This document shows, in pieces, positions 51,887 through 62,102 of a stretch of DNA of 64,000 nt (its first letter is position 1; each line of letters begins with the position of its first letter). Source of the stretch: Knoxdaviesia capensis. Taxonomy: Eukaryota > Ascomycota > Sordariomycetes > Microascales > Gondwanamycetaceae. The notes below the pieces were generated by a model. It made no database searches. It had not been told where the DNA came from and saw only the letters and a program-made list of their open reading frames with translations. The stretch spans positions 3,735,732-3,799,731 of the forward strand of contig LNGK01000003.1 in the NCBI GenBank assembly GCA_001510575.1, read 5' to 3'. A program made the position numbers and the translations under genes.

Positions 51887-53004
51887 GGTGGTGGGTGTTG
51901 GGTGTCTGGAGTTAGAAATAGCAGAGAGTGTGCTATAGAGGACCGGAGTTGAGCTCAACACATTGGATGTCTATATCGGGCATCAAGTTCATCTGCGGGG
52001 GAGAGTAGATTCCGTTTGGCTATATAGTCTCTGATCGATGTGTGTGCTGGTGGGTGGAAAAGTGAGGCTGTTGCCAGCCTGTTCTACAAACGAGGAGATC
52101 CGGACAAGAAGGACACAGTGTGCCGCCTTGATGCGGCATATCAGGGCCAATGTCGATGCACCAACACACCAGATATTTTGCTATGGCCATGAAGCAGTTC
52201 TATGTAACTATCTCGAGTACGCCCCAGTGGATGTGCCGACGATCAGATGGCCGTAATACAGCTGAACATACATGTCGGAGTAGCCTCAATCCCTAAGCTC
52301 AACCCTAAGGCTGAAGATTTATATGCACTCCAGTCCTACGGTGCCGTTGCCTGTGCCTTGTTGCCCCTCATTTCCCCTCTCCGTGCATAACAACAGCCTG
52401 ACCCCATCTGAAAGGTCTGTCCTGTCAACTGAACTCACTCCACCAGGCTGGGGCCGACATGGGCGGGATTGTCCACGAGAATGCACTCGGCTGAGACTCG
52501 GCAATGCAGAAATGCTCTAGTGGCTGACGAGAATATTTGCGAGAACTCCAGATATTTAAGATTATTTATTGTAAGCTTCGTGAATATTTGTTTTACTTTA
52601 TTAAAGTAATTAAAATTAGAAAATAGAAATAAAACGAAGGCAGTTAGGCCCGATACTGCTTTAGTCTTCACGCCTCAAAGCCTGGAGCACAGGAGTAAGC
52701 ATCATCAGGGCAAGCAGGGCGCTTCACGACGGCTACTACGGGGCACTCATCCCGCTTCACATGGCCTAGAAGGAACACACGCCAGGCTCAGAAGACACAG
52801 AGCCGAAAGCCCAAGTTCCAACGCCACATACTCTCGCAGTCACGCTTGAAGAGATACAGGGCACGCGGCCTTGTATAATTGCCTACGGAAAATCCGCCAC
52901 CCTGCTAACAAACTATTTTTTTTCTGCCATGCCAGGGCAAGGGGAACACCTGACAGAGAAACGAGGCAGCTAGAACTGCAGCTAAGATGTGGCCGGCTGT
53001 GTGT

Positions 53005-53040
53005 GTGACTGACTGAGTGACTAACTGAGTGACTGACTGC
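53005..53040 (+). repeat. GACT/GAGT tandem
   Basis: Imperfect tetranucleotide array of GACT, GAGT and AACT units in two symmetric halves. Confidence 0.7.
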
Positions 53041-53234
53041 CAGAGCTCAGAACTAGAGGCTCCCTGCACCCCCCGGCACATGGAAATTCCGGGATAGTGG
53101 AACTACCGCCGTAGGCCGACGGCCAGCGGCAAACACACAACAAGCAGGAAGAGGCAGAGGCAGTCAAGCAGGATCACGGCTGACTGCATTTCTTTCAGGT
53201 GTCTAGTGTGTCTGGCCGACGAAGACGAACAGAA

Positions 53235-53259
53235 GGGGGGGGNGGGGGGGGGGGGGGGC
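53235..53259. other. poly-G run with one N
   Basis: G homopolymer broken by a single N at 53,243; the length is uncertain. Confidence 0.85.
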
Positions 53260-56200
53260 GTGTGATGGCAACGTCAGTATCGTGCCGCGTGCCTGTCCCC
53301 GCGGACTGACTTCACGAGCGCGTCAAGAGTCGGAGCGGTTTATCCTCATACGAAGCTGCCGGCTGCGCTCACCGACTGTCTGTGTGAATGCACGCTGCCG
53401 GTCCCAGCTGGCCGTGTGGGATCCCTTCGTATCCGGACCCGGGCAGCCGGCACACACGGCTCAGCATCACTATGCCTTGATTCGCACCGGAAGCAGACGA
53501 GTTTCACACAGCTCTCTTCACCCTTAACACACACGAAAAGAAACCGCCAGACAAGATACGGGGACCCCGAATGCCTACGGCCTTCATCCACGCCTAGGTA
53601 TCCGGTTTCTCTCCCTCACCCGTCCTCCTCCCACAAGGTTGACTCTAGGTTCTGTAAACCCGTTAACGTTTTAACGTCCTGGGTTTAACCCTGACTCCCC
53701 CCAGCCATCGCCTTTTCGTGTGTTCCGGAGGGCGTGTGCAAGCAGATTATGCTTCCTCATTAAGCAGTTGAATTGCAACTTCTGTGCGGACTTTCGGAAA
53801 CTCTGATTGGCGCGAGTAACACTGTGTGGGCCGGGATACTCTCACAAAAGTGAGAAAAAGGTGCAATAAAATAGGATAAAATATAATAAAATATAGATAT
53901 TGAAGAAAGATTAAATGTCTTTTTTCTCTTTTTAGTGGAAAAATGCATTTCAATAAATCGAATTAAAAGAAATAGTTCGGTTTAAAAAGAACGAAGACCG
54001 AACATTATGATTCTGCCCGCTTCAGGCGACTTCTCTCCCGAACTAAACAGCCGCGATGTTTGTCCAGTTTCCAGACGGACAAGACTCCAAATCCTGTTTT
54101 CGGTTAAGGGGTCCCGGCACATGAAGTCGGCCCGCTCCCCTCCAATCGAAATTAACCCACGCGTAGAGCCGCGTTGGAGACTGACCACAAGAGTTCGGAT
54201 ATCGCAGAAATCGAAGAAATCCTGGAAACAGCATCGACGTCCACTAGTACAGTAGAGCGGGTGTCGCTTTATACGGCACACATCGATCCCTTCTGCACCT
54301 TTCTCGCCGCCGCCGTCACTTGCTAACCCTAGCCGCGTGGGCCTGTGGCTCGGGTTCCCGGCGCTGGCGGCGAAAGGCCCGGATACGAAGGGGCGGCCAC
54401 TCTCCGAGAAATCCGAAAACGCCCGTAGAAGAAGCTCGAGATTGTGTTAACGCCGATGCGCGCCTCGTCGCCTGCCTTGTTCCTGATTTTGATTCCTGGC
54501 CCTGTATCAGGAGAAAAAAAAAAGAAAGAAAAAAGAAAAAGAAAAAACTCCCGCGTTGACTGGACTGGTGTCCAGCAATCGGACTTAACACACCAACTTT
54601 TGCCTCCTTGGGATGCGTAACAGGTGAACTTGATCTGATTCGTCACCAAAACCCTGGGATGGCCTGTCGAACCTTCGAAAGTTCCATGTGGGGGCCTTCC
54701 ATGTGATAAGGGCCGACTCTCTAGGACCCTCGCCCTGGCCGTTGTTGTATGGGGTAGGTGGTGATGAATTGTCCACACAAGAGGAGTGAGGAGGAGTCCA
54801 GAGTCCAGCGTGGTGTGGGTGTGTCTGGGTTCTCCCGCCGAGCAAAAGAGTCTGGTGGGCGGTCCAGACCCAGAGGTGCGTGTATCTGGAAACGCGATGT
54901 GTGGGTTTTTCATCCTGCTGTGCTGCCTTGGCCTCCCCTTCGTATCGCTTATGCCTTCCGGTATCTTTTTGAATGGCTCGTACTCGTCTCTGAGTGTCTG
55001 GTCTTCTGTGTTGTTCAGTCGACTGGCTAGACAGGGTGAGAGAGTCCCAGGTCTGGAGAAGAAACTGCCTCCTGACAGGAACACGCATATCCATAATATC
55101 GGCTGTGTCGAGGGTCCAGGCCGTCTCCGCATCTGGAACCATTCCACGCATCCAATATAACCGGTGGACACGAGTCTCCTCCGGCGGGGCTTTTCTTCTT
55201 CTTTCTTTTTCTTTCTTTCCCCACTCTAATATACCTGTATTATGCCGTATATTTTCATATCGTACTAAAACTCAAATAAAGTTCTCGTAGCTGGCCGGAG
55301 TTGTGAGCGGAGTACCTCGTCCAACCTGTTCTTTGGGTAGCTCCCTATAGCCAGCCGTTGTCTTTCTGATTCACATTATCAGGAGTACGGGCCATGTTCA
55401 CAGACCCCAGGTATACACCAGCCTTCATCAGGGCCATCACTGTCCCCAACACAGGCTGTAGGCCACATGACAGATTCTAAACCGCTGAGAGACATAACCT
55501 TCTCACCCTGGCCGGAGTGGATCGAAGGAAAGAAAAAAAACTCTTCTCTCCACGACCCGACTACTCGGGCGTTGGGACTGCCAATCTCTCCAGAATGGAG
55601 TGTGTCCCTGCTGCACTCTAAAAATCCCATCCATCCACAACTGGAGCTAAGCCGGGAAGGCCGCCCTACTTTTTGCTGCTCTTCTCTTGCTCTTTTGGAC
55701 ATGTGTTCTCCACTCCCGTGAGCAATATTCTCGCTAGTCTCGTCCGGCTTCTGGGGCCGGTCTAAACAGAGACTCGTGGGTAAGTCGCCGGGTTGAGGGA
55801 AGAGAGAGGGAATAGAGGGGGGGTGTACACAGAGTTGTCTGGATCTGTCCTCTTCTTGACCCACAACGCAGGTTCGCACCGACTGACACAACACATGAGG
55901 TCAAGGAATACGGGTTGAAGAAGAAAGGAGGCTGAAAGAGCGTGTGAAGAACACCCAATTTCTCAATATTTCCTCCTACGTGCCATGTCCATGGCCTATC
56001 TGCAAATACACGGCCGGCCGTAGTACTGTACAATCGCACTAGTAGCATGGCTCGATGGGGTGAGTGCATCACGCCGACATCATGCATCTCTGAAGCGTGG
56101 GAATCCCGCAGCGATCTGGAATGATGGTATCGGCCCGGTGAAGAACTGGCCCTCATGCCTTGCTTCGTTGTGACTCGTCGCGAGGACGACTGATTCGTGG

Positions 56201-57621
56201 CATTTCCCCGAAACCTGACCGACTAGCAGCCCGTTCTATATTCGGCTCCGACACTACCGTCCGTCACTACACTGTGTACATACACTCTCTCCCCATGGCC
56301 TCTATAGTACAGTGCATAGTCAAGCCATCGGCAGCCGGCGCCTAGTTGCCCACCAAAACCTGCTGGTCGTCGGATACGGGCCCCACAATATCCTCCACCT
56401 TCGGCGCCCATCTGCCGCACCGGCGCAGCTTCCCATGGGCCACCGGGGCCGCTCAGCGCGGTTAGCACGTGGCCTAGCGGGTTTCGCGGGGCACCGGACC
56501 AGGTGAGCCAGGCGGCTGCTGCTCCTGTCTACATGCACCCCCTCATCTCTCGCCCCCCGAGGCTTCATGTCTCGGAGCTCCACGCACGCTGATTTGCCGC
56601 CTGGAAGCTTCTCGGCCCCAGCGATTTCGTCGGCGTCTCGCTTCTTAAGCGATGGGAATAACTAGGAACTGTCCCAGCCTTGCGCGTTCGCAGGTGTGGC
56701 TAGTTTTGGCTGCTGTGTCGTCCAGGCGGCGCCCCGACAGCCGCCCTCATACGGCTGCTTTGTGAATTCTGCTCGTGGAAGCTCATGCGCTTACATCTCT
56801 TTTAACACGTGCACGGAGGTTTCGCGATGCATCTTAACTTCGCTTTCTCATCATGGCATGTCAATCTGCGGGGGACTTCTCTCGCGGTCGCGGTCTGGAA
56901 TGTCACGTATTGAAGAGGGTGCCTGTTCATCTGCAGCCGGCCTCGGACGGAGGGCCCGGGTCTCGGATGTGAGCGTGAGCAAGCTGTCTTCAGTCTGTCG
57001 CTGTCGCGCATATCTAATAGTTCACCCCAAGCTTCCGTGCTATGATTTCCTAGTGGTCTTCTCTTGACCATAAAAGCTATTTCAAAAACAAGATTGCTTC
57101 TTGTATCACATGTTCACATGTGGCAAACTAGATGAGTGTCTCACTATCCCCTCTATTCTGATGCGATTGAGAGATGCAAGACGGGACCGAGACAACACTG
57201 TTTCAGGACCAAGACAAAAATACTGTGGGAACAATGGGGAGTATCATCGCACATTCACTAAACGCCGATAGGACATGATGATGTGGTTTTGCACTGGTCT
57301 ACGGATGAGTTACCGTCAGTCAGCCATAATGCCAGCTAACCCTCAAAACAGGCCAAATCATATGGGTTGCTATCTCTACGCAGGTTTGGCCAGCTTTTGC
57401 CTCAGGCGCGAGTGTTTCCAGGAGCGGATTCCTGGGATTGAGCGGGCGGTCTTCCAGCTCCAGGGCGTAGAGAGCAGGCAATAGACATATATGTTGTTTA
57501 TTCTCAGTAGTGATAGAACAGTGACACAATGAACACCCCTTTCTGTCCCTGTCTCGGGGTTGACCCTATAGGATTGTGGCTCTCAAGGTTATTCGCCAGG
57601 GGCCATCATCGACTGTCACTG

Positions 57622-57624
<3 letters not shown>

Positions 57625-57652
<28 letters not shown>

Positions 57653-57679
57653 CTCTCTCTCTCTCTCTCTCTCTCTCTC
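57625..57679. repeat. (GA)n(CT)n perfect inverted repeat
   Basis: GA dinucleotides (57,625-57,652) switch directly to CT dinucleotides (57,653-57,680). Centred on A57,652, the arms are perfectly complementary over 27 bp with a one-base centre, so a long hairpin or cruciform is possible. Confidence 0.9.
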
Positions 57680-57976
57680 TACAGGAAAGGGACTGATCCC
57701 GCCGGAAACACCGAGATCGCCTCGCGGATCTGGGGTAGACTTCCTTATATACCTCCTTATAGACCTACTTAAACGGCAGCACGTGCTGTCCCTATACTAT
57801 ATATGGGCTAGGCCATGACTACCGGTCCTCAGCACATCCATCCAAGCCGTTCCCGCAAGGTCCTCTCGGCTCTCGATTACCCCAGTGGTTCGTGGTCACT
57901 AGCGAGAGGCTACCCGCTAAAATCAGGTACCGGAGGAAGAGTCCACGGTCAAACTACTCCGTATCTACGGAGAGCC

Positions 57977-59295
57977 TTACCGAGTAATTGAGAGAGATCG
58001 AAGCACCCATTCAACCCGAAGTGCCCTTCTTCCTCGAGCTCTCAGTCCTGTTACAGCTTGGTCTAATCCGGGATCTCCATACTCCGTAATGCTCCACTGT
58101 CCCAGCGAACTCTGTATCAGCGACAGATTCCGGTTGCCCCGGAAGTATCGGCCATATGCAACACAGATACGGTACGGATGGAGGACAGACGAAAGCAGAT
58201 CACAGACCTGGCTAAGAAACATCGTATAAGACAAAGATTTCATGGCGGGCAAGGTGGTTACCCCTTCACGGTGGAGATAGGCCACTGCTTCGAGAAGCTG
58301 GCATAGCACTTCTTGGACTTCGGACATAGCCAGCGGTACGTGTCCGTATTTGGATGGATCGAGGAACTCCTGCAGGTTGGGCCCCTGGACATACTCCATG
58401 ATGAGTTGCTCAGGCTGGTTGGGGAGGTGGAGATAGGCTATATATCGTACAACATGGTCCTACTCCGTAGGGAGATTGTTGTTAGCTGGAAGTTCATCTG
58501 GGTTCCATGGTCGGGTGCACCAGGTCTTACATGTTTCAGGCGTTTTAGCATCGCCTGCTCTTGCCACCGCACTTCATCGGGTTTATCGTAGACTTTCATT
58601 GCGTACACATCTCCGGTATGCTGCTCGATAGCCATGAATACCCGTGCAAAGCCACCTTGTCCAAGGAGGCGATCTCTGATATAAACCGGAACCCGGGTTG
58701 ATGCATTGGTCGTCTCGATCCTCGAGTTCAGCCCAAGAGAGGCCAAGCTTGGAAGGCCGTTTCCCGGATAATTAGCGAGATATTGAGTCCAATCCACTGG
58801 TACATCGTATCGATGGATTTGGATTTGAAGACCGTCGCTGAATTCAACGAACGCTGTTTCGTGTGTCAATAGTACGCGAGTACTTTTCAGCAGTAGCTTC
58901 TGCTTCTGTTCCGAGAAGATGACTTTGCTACCGTGCTTTGAGTGGTTCTGTAGGATGATGGTACCGGTTTTCAAGTTCGGCCAGAGAGCTAGATGCCGTC
59001 CGCTGATTCTAGGATCATTGAGTAAGATATCGCATGAGCCTGGATCTCGACCGATCGTGAAGCCGAGGTCTTTATCTTTCGGCACGTAGTTAGTCGTAAT
59101 CTGAAGAACACAAAGCGGAATTGAGACAGGCACGGGTGTGCCATGGTCTCCATAGAATGACCCTGCTTGCTGGCCAGTTCCATAATCATTTTCGTAGTCT
59201 GGTGTAACCTCCTCACTCGTAAACTGTAAGTTATGATCATTGAAGAGGAGATCTTTATCTCCCTTTATCACAAAGATTATCTTATTACTCGCCAT
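57977..59295 (-). CDS. FHA-domain protein kinase, truncated before the catalytic loop
   Basis: Two exons, 59,295-58,531 and 58,459-57,977, give 415 residues. The 71-nt intron has a GTAAGA donor, a GCTAAC branch site and a TAG acceptor. ATG at 59,295 is preferred to an upstream frame extension that would add a hydrophobic, unconserved peptide. Residues about 78-165 form an FHA domain (FTIGRDPGSCDILLND...ISGRHLAL), which binds phosphothreonine. A kinase N-lobe follows: glycine loop LGQGGFARVF (211-220), lysine in YAMK (234), a helix C glutamate candidate E246, and hinge LIMEYVQG (274-281). The sequence reaches LLEAVAYLHREG (310-321). The expected HRDLKPEN, DFG and APE motifs are then absent in all three frames. 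A GTAACC just after HREG could be a donor, but no downstream exon is visible. The family is a fungal relative of Rad53/Cds1-type kinases, here probably catalytically dead or a pseudogene. Confidence 0.72.
58460..58530 (-). other. intron of the FHA-kinase gene
   Basis: 71 nt, phase 0. It joins MLKRLKH to DHVVRYIAYLHL, continuous kinase N-lobe sequence. Confidence 0.8.
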
Positions 59296-60215
59296 AGCGA
59301 AGTTTAGGGCTAGTGAGTTTAGATAGTAGTGTATGTGAATGTCAATGTCTGAGAGGGGGAGATAACATATAAGAAGGAGAAAAATAGATTGTTGAAATAT
59401 AAGAGAGAAGAGGTAAGAGAAGCACAATTCAGATTAGTGGAAGGAAAGGTCAAGTCAAGTGTGATACTGTCACAAGGTCCGCTTGGGCTGGTAAGATAGT
59501 AGGGCTGTAGATATAACCAGTTTCTATATTTATTTATGAAGGTAGTCTGGACCTCAACTTCATTAGTCTGGTCAACAAAGAGACCATACCATCGTAAGAG
59601 AGAATACTACATGTTGGTATAATTGATTGGATTAGAAGTGCTCTTAACTTATCAATAGACCCACTCTCACCACAAAAGCGAGGTGATGATACTCGAGATA
59701 GGTGAGGACCAAGAATCCTAGGAGGAATTATGGAATTTGGTTTGGTATTTTTCATCTATTGGTGATGCAGGCAAAGAGGACTCTGCTGGCTGCTGATAAC
59801 CCTGGACCCTAAGATGGTGACTTAGCTCCTGGCTGCCTGATTTCTTTTTTCCAGGGGCATGGCTAGGGCGGGGCTTATCAGCTGCGATAAGGGCGGCAGC
59901 TTAATTAGGCGCGGCTACTAGACATGGTACAGTAGTCATCGTCCAGTGGCTAAAACTGGCCACGGCAGCAGGAACAACGACAATAAACAAACCTTTTGGT
60001 TTTTTTTTTTAGAAAAAAAAAAGGGAAGCAATCATCATCTCACGACATCAAGCGATAGCAAGGACTTCTTTTTCATACTCTCCTAATCTCAACTTTGGAA
60101 GAAAATCAACTACCTGATGCCATTGTGACAACAGATTCATTCACCCTATATCCCCGTCTCCTCCAGCCAGTACAGCCTGACCGACAACCTCTCCCCCCCT
60201 CTTCCGTGTTTGAAG
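59296..60215. promoter_or_regulatory. shared divergent upstream region
   Basis: 920 bp lie between the start codons of the minus-strand FHA-kinase and the plus-strand triple-repeat gene, so both promoters must lie here. An oligo-T run next to an oligo-A run lies near 60,000-60,025, and a GTACAGTA word near 59,928. Confidence 0.5.
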
Positions 60216-62102
60216 ATGAGCGGCGAGCCGGAAGCTTCTATCCAGAAACACACAACCCATCACCCTAGAAAGCGTCGCATGCTATCATCCCAAGAACTTT
60301 ATCACACCAGATTATCGAGTGCGATCTCAGAGACTCACAGAAGGCTTAATGAGCTTGCATCTCTCGGGCGTCCTGGCCAGTGGATTCTATCTCGAGAAGA
60401 CCTTTATCGGGCGGCTCTAGACCCTCGGCCACAGTCGCGACACCCCGACAAGGAAGTTCATGTTCGCGGTCTTACTTACGATGGGATCCCTATTGACGAC
60501 AGGGGCTTGATATGGGCTAGTAGTAAGCCAGCGCCTGACTTTCAAGACGTTGCGTTTTGGGATGACAAGCTCAAAGATCTTGATTCTAAGATCGAGCAGG
60601 TCAAGGCCGGGACTGTGCAGCCTCGCTTCACTTCAAAGGAGTTACAGATCATCCAGTCGCTAGAACAACAGCCTCACCACTTCTTCTGCACGAAATTCAT
60701 GGAGCAAAAGATGAGAATGCATAATGATAAACGCGACGTCTTTCTTATCTTGTTTAGCCTAGCGGCGCTGGGGCGCCCTGGGCAATGGATCTTGCATCGC
60801 GAAACACTCTATCATCCTGCTATCGATACCCGCCCTCAAACACGAGTATTCGAGCAAAGCGTCGTCATTCGCGACTCGACCTATGACGGGAGTACGCAGG
60901 TAATTGGCGACGGGATCCTCGTCGACTTTGAGCTTACCTGGTCGGCTACAGACAGGCCACAGCCCGACTTTGACGACTACTTCTTTTGGAAACGCAAAGT
61001 CTCGAACCTACGCGACAGTCTCCGCGAAGCTAATGAAGGTCTTGTCAAGCCCCAATTCAACCGCGACGAGCTACAAACATTGGAGGCGATGGAAAATGAC
61101 GAGGATCACACTTTCTCAAAGTTATTAAAGGAGCGAAAGAAGCATCCGCCTGTGGCTATGCCGGCTGAAGACATCTCTGCATTGGAGAAACTTCGGGTGG
61201 CAAAGCAAATGGTTGTAAGTGCGATGGACAATCTCTGGAATGCCGGACTTCCCGGAAAGTGGGTTCTCCATTGTGAGCAGCTCTATCTGCCCGATTATGA
61301 CATCCACGCCCGGGAGCGAGACGAGAGCGAGGACGAGGACGAGGGCTCTGCACGGCAATATATCCTTCTAGACTCTTTCAGGGGTCTACATTTCGACTGC
61401 TGCTTCCGGCAGCCGCCCGACTTCAACGATACTTCCTACTGGAAAAAAAAAGAGATCGAGCTGCAAAACAAGAAAGACGACGTCGAAGCCGGCAGGCTGG
61501 TGACTCATAGATTCACCAGGGGTGAGCTGATGAGAATCGAACTACTTGAGCGCACCATTCTCGAGCGGCGTGAGTGTGGGACGGACCATGCCTCCGTCAC
61601 TGGCGTTAAAGACCAAAAAGTCCTGGCGGTGGGAGGGTGGCTTGACAAGAACATGGGCGGAAACAGACTACCACCCCCGGAGCACCCGCGAACGCCGACA
61701 CTGTCGCCATCTCCTTCTCTGCCCTCCGGCAATACCGCCGGACGGGAACCCACATCGGACAACGTAGGCCCGGAACACGGCCTCTCAAGCAAGTCGGCTG
61801 CGTTGAAAAGGAAGCGGTCGGCAAACATTGACGACGAAGAGGTGCTTGCTCGACCCCCTACCAAACGCAAAACGCAGCCATCCTTGCAACCACCACAACC
61901 ACCCAGGGGCGATTCACAGGCCGCACACTCGGCTTCACCGTTGGAAACATTGGACTCAAGGGCGAAGGCGGAGCGCGTCACACGGACTGGGCTACGCGCC
62001 GGTCGGCAGCTGAGGAGACGTGGCGGCCCGCCGGCAGACATGCCCCCGAGAAGGAGTGCACGTATAGCGGCACTGCCACCAAAAAAGAACTTGTATAGAT
62101 AA
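60216..62102 (+). CDS. protein with three copies of an unrecognised ~100-residue repeat
   Basis: Intronless frame of 628 residues. The first ATG is 60,216; the frame extends two codons upstream only through a TTG. I do not recognise the family. Three units lie at residues about 50-150, 185-292 and 343-443. Each has G-x-P-G-x-W-(I/V)-L near its start, then E-x-LY, a variable stretch, PDF-x-D-x3-(F/Y)W-x2-K, and F-x3-EL at its end. The first two units are closest (GRPGQWIL in both); the third carries an acidic insertion (ESEDEDEG). Between the motifs the units look helical and charged. The tail (about 460-628) is Pro/Ser-rich and basic, with KRKRS (531-535), TKRKT (549-553) and PPRRSARIA near the end, suggesting nuclear localisation and nucleic-acid binding by inference only. 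No signal peptide or membrane segment is seen. It is divergently paired with the FHA-kinase gene. Confidence 0.75.
   Translation: MSGEPEASIQKHTTHHPRKRRMLSSQELYHTRLSSAISETHRRLNELASLGRPGQWILSREDLYRAALDPRPQSRHPDKEVHVRGLTYDGIPIDDRGLIWASSKPAPDFQDVAFWDDKLKDLDSKIEQVKAGTVQPRFTSKELQIIQSLEQQPHHFFCTKFMEQKMRMHNDKRDVFLILFSLAALGRPGQWILHRETLYHPAIDTRPQTRVFEQSVVIRDSTYDGSTQVIGDGILVDFELTWSATDRPQPDFDDYFFWKRKVSNLRDSLREANEGLVKPQFNRDELQTLEAMENDEDHTFSKLLKERKKHPPVAMPAEDISALEKLRVAKQMVVSAMDNLWNAGLPGKWVLHCEQLYLPDYDIHARERDESEDEDEGSARQYILLDSFRGLHFDCCFRQPPDFNDTSYWKKKEIELQNKKDDVEAGRLVTHRFTRGELMRIELLERTILERRECGTDHASVTGVKDQKVLAVGGWLDKNMGGNRLPPPEHPRTPTLSPSPSLPSGNTAGREPTSDNVGPEHGLSSKSAALKRKRSANIDDEEVLARPPTKRKTQPSLQPPQPPRGDSQAAHSASPLETLDSRAKAERVTRTGLRAGRQLRRRGGPPADMPPRRSARIAALPPKKNLYR

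Larger units (their letters stand above)
51887..57624. other. no supportable gene
   Basis: No recognisable gene. Contents include AT-rich islets at about 52,545-52,640 and 53,850-53,990, a GACT-type tandem near 53,005-53,040, and a poly-G run with one N (53,235-53,259). The large minus-strand frame at 54,329-55,171 includes a Phe/Leu run encoded by an A-rich tract and is not convincing. Confidence 0.5.

Noticed and set aside
54329..55171. 280-codon minus-strand open frame
   Set aside because: It includes a Phe/Leu run encoded by an A-rich tract, has no domain, and overlaps equally open frames on the other strand.
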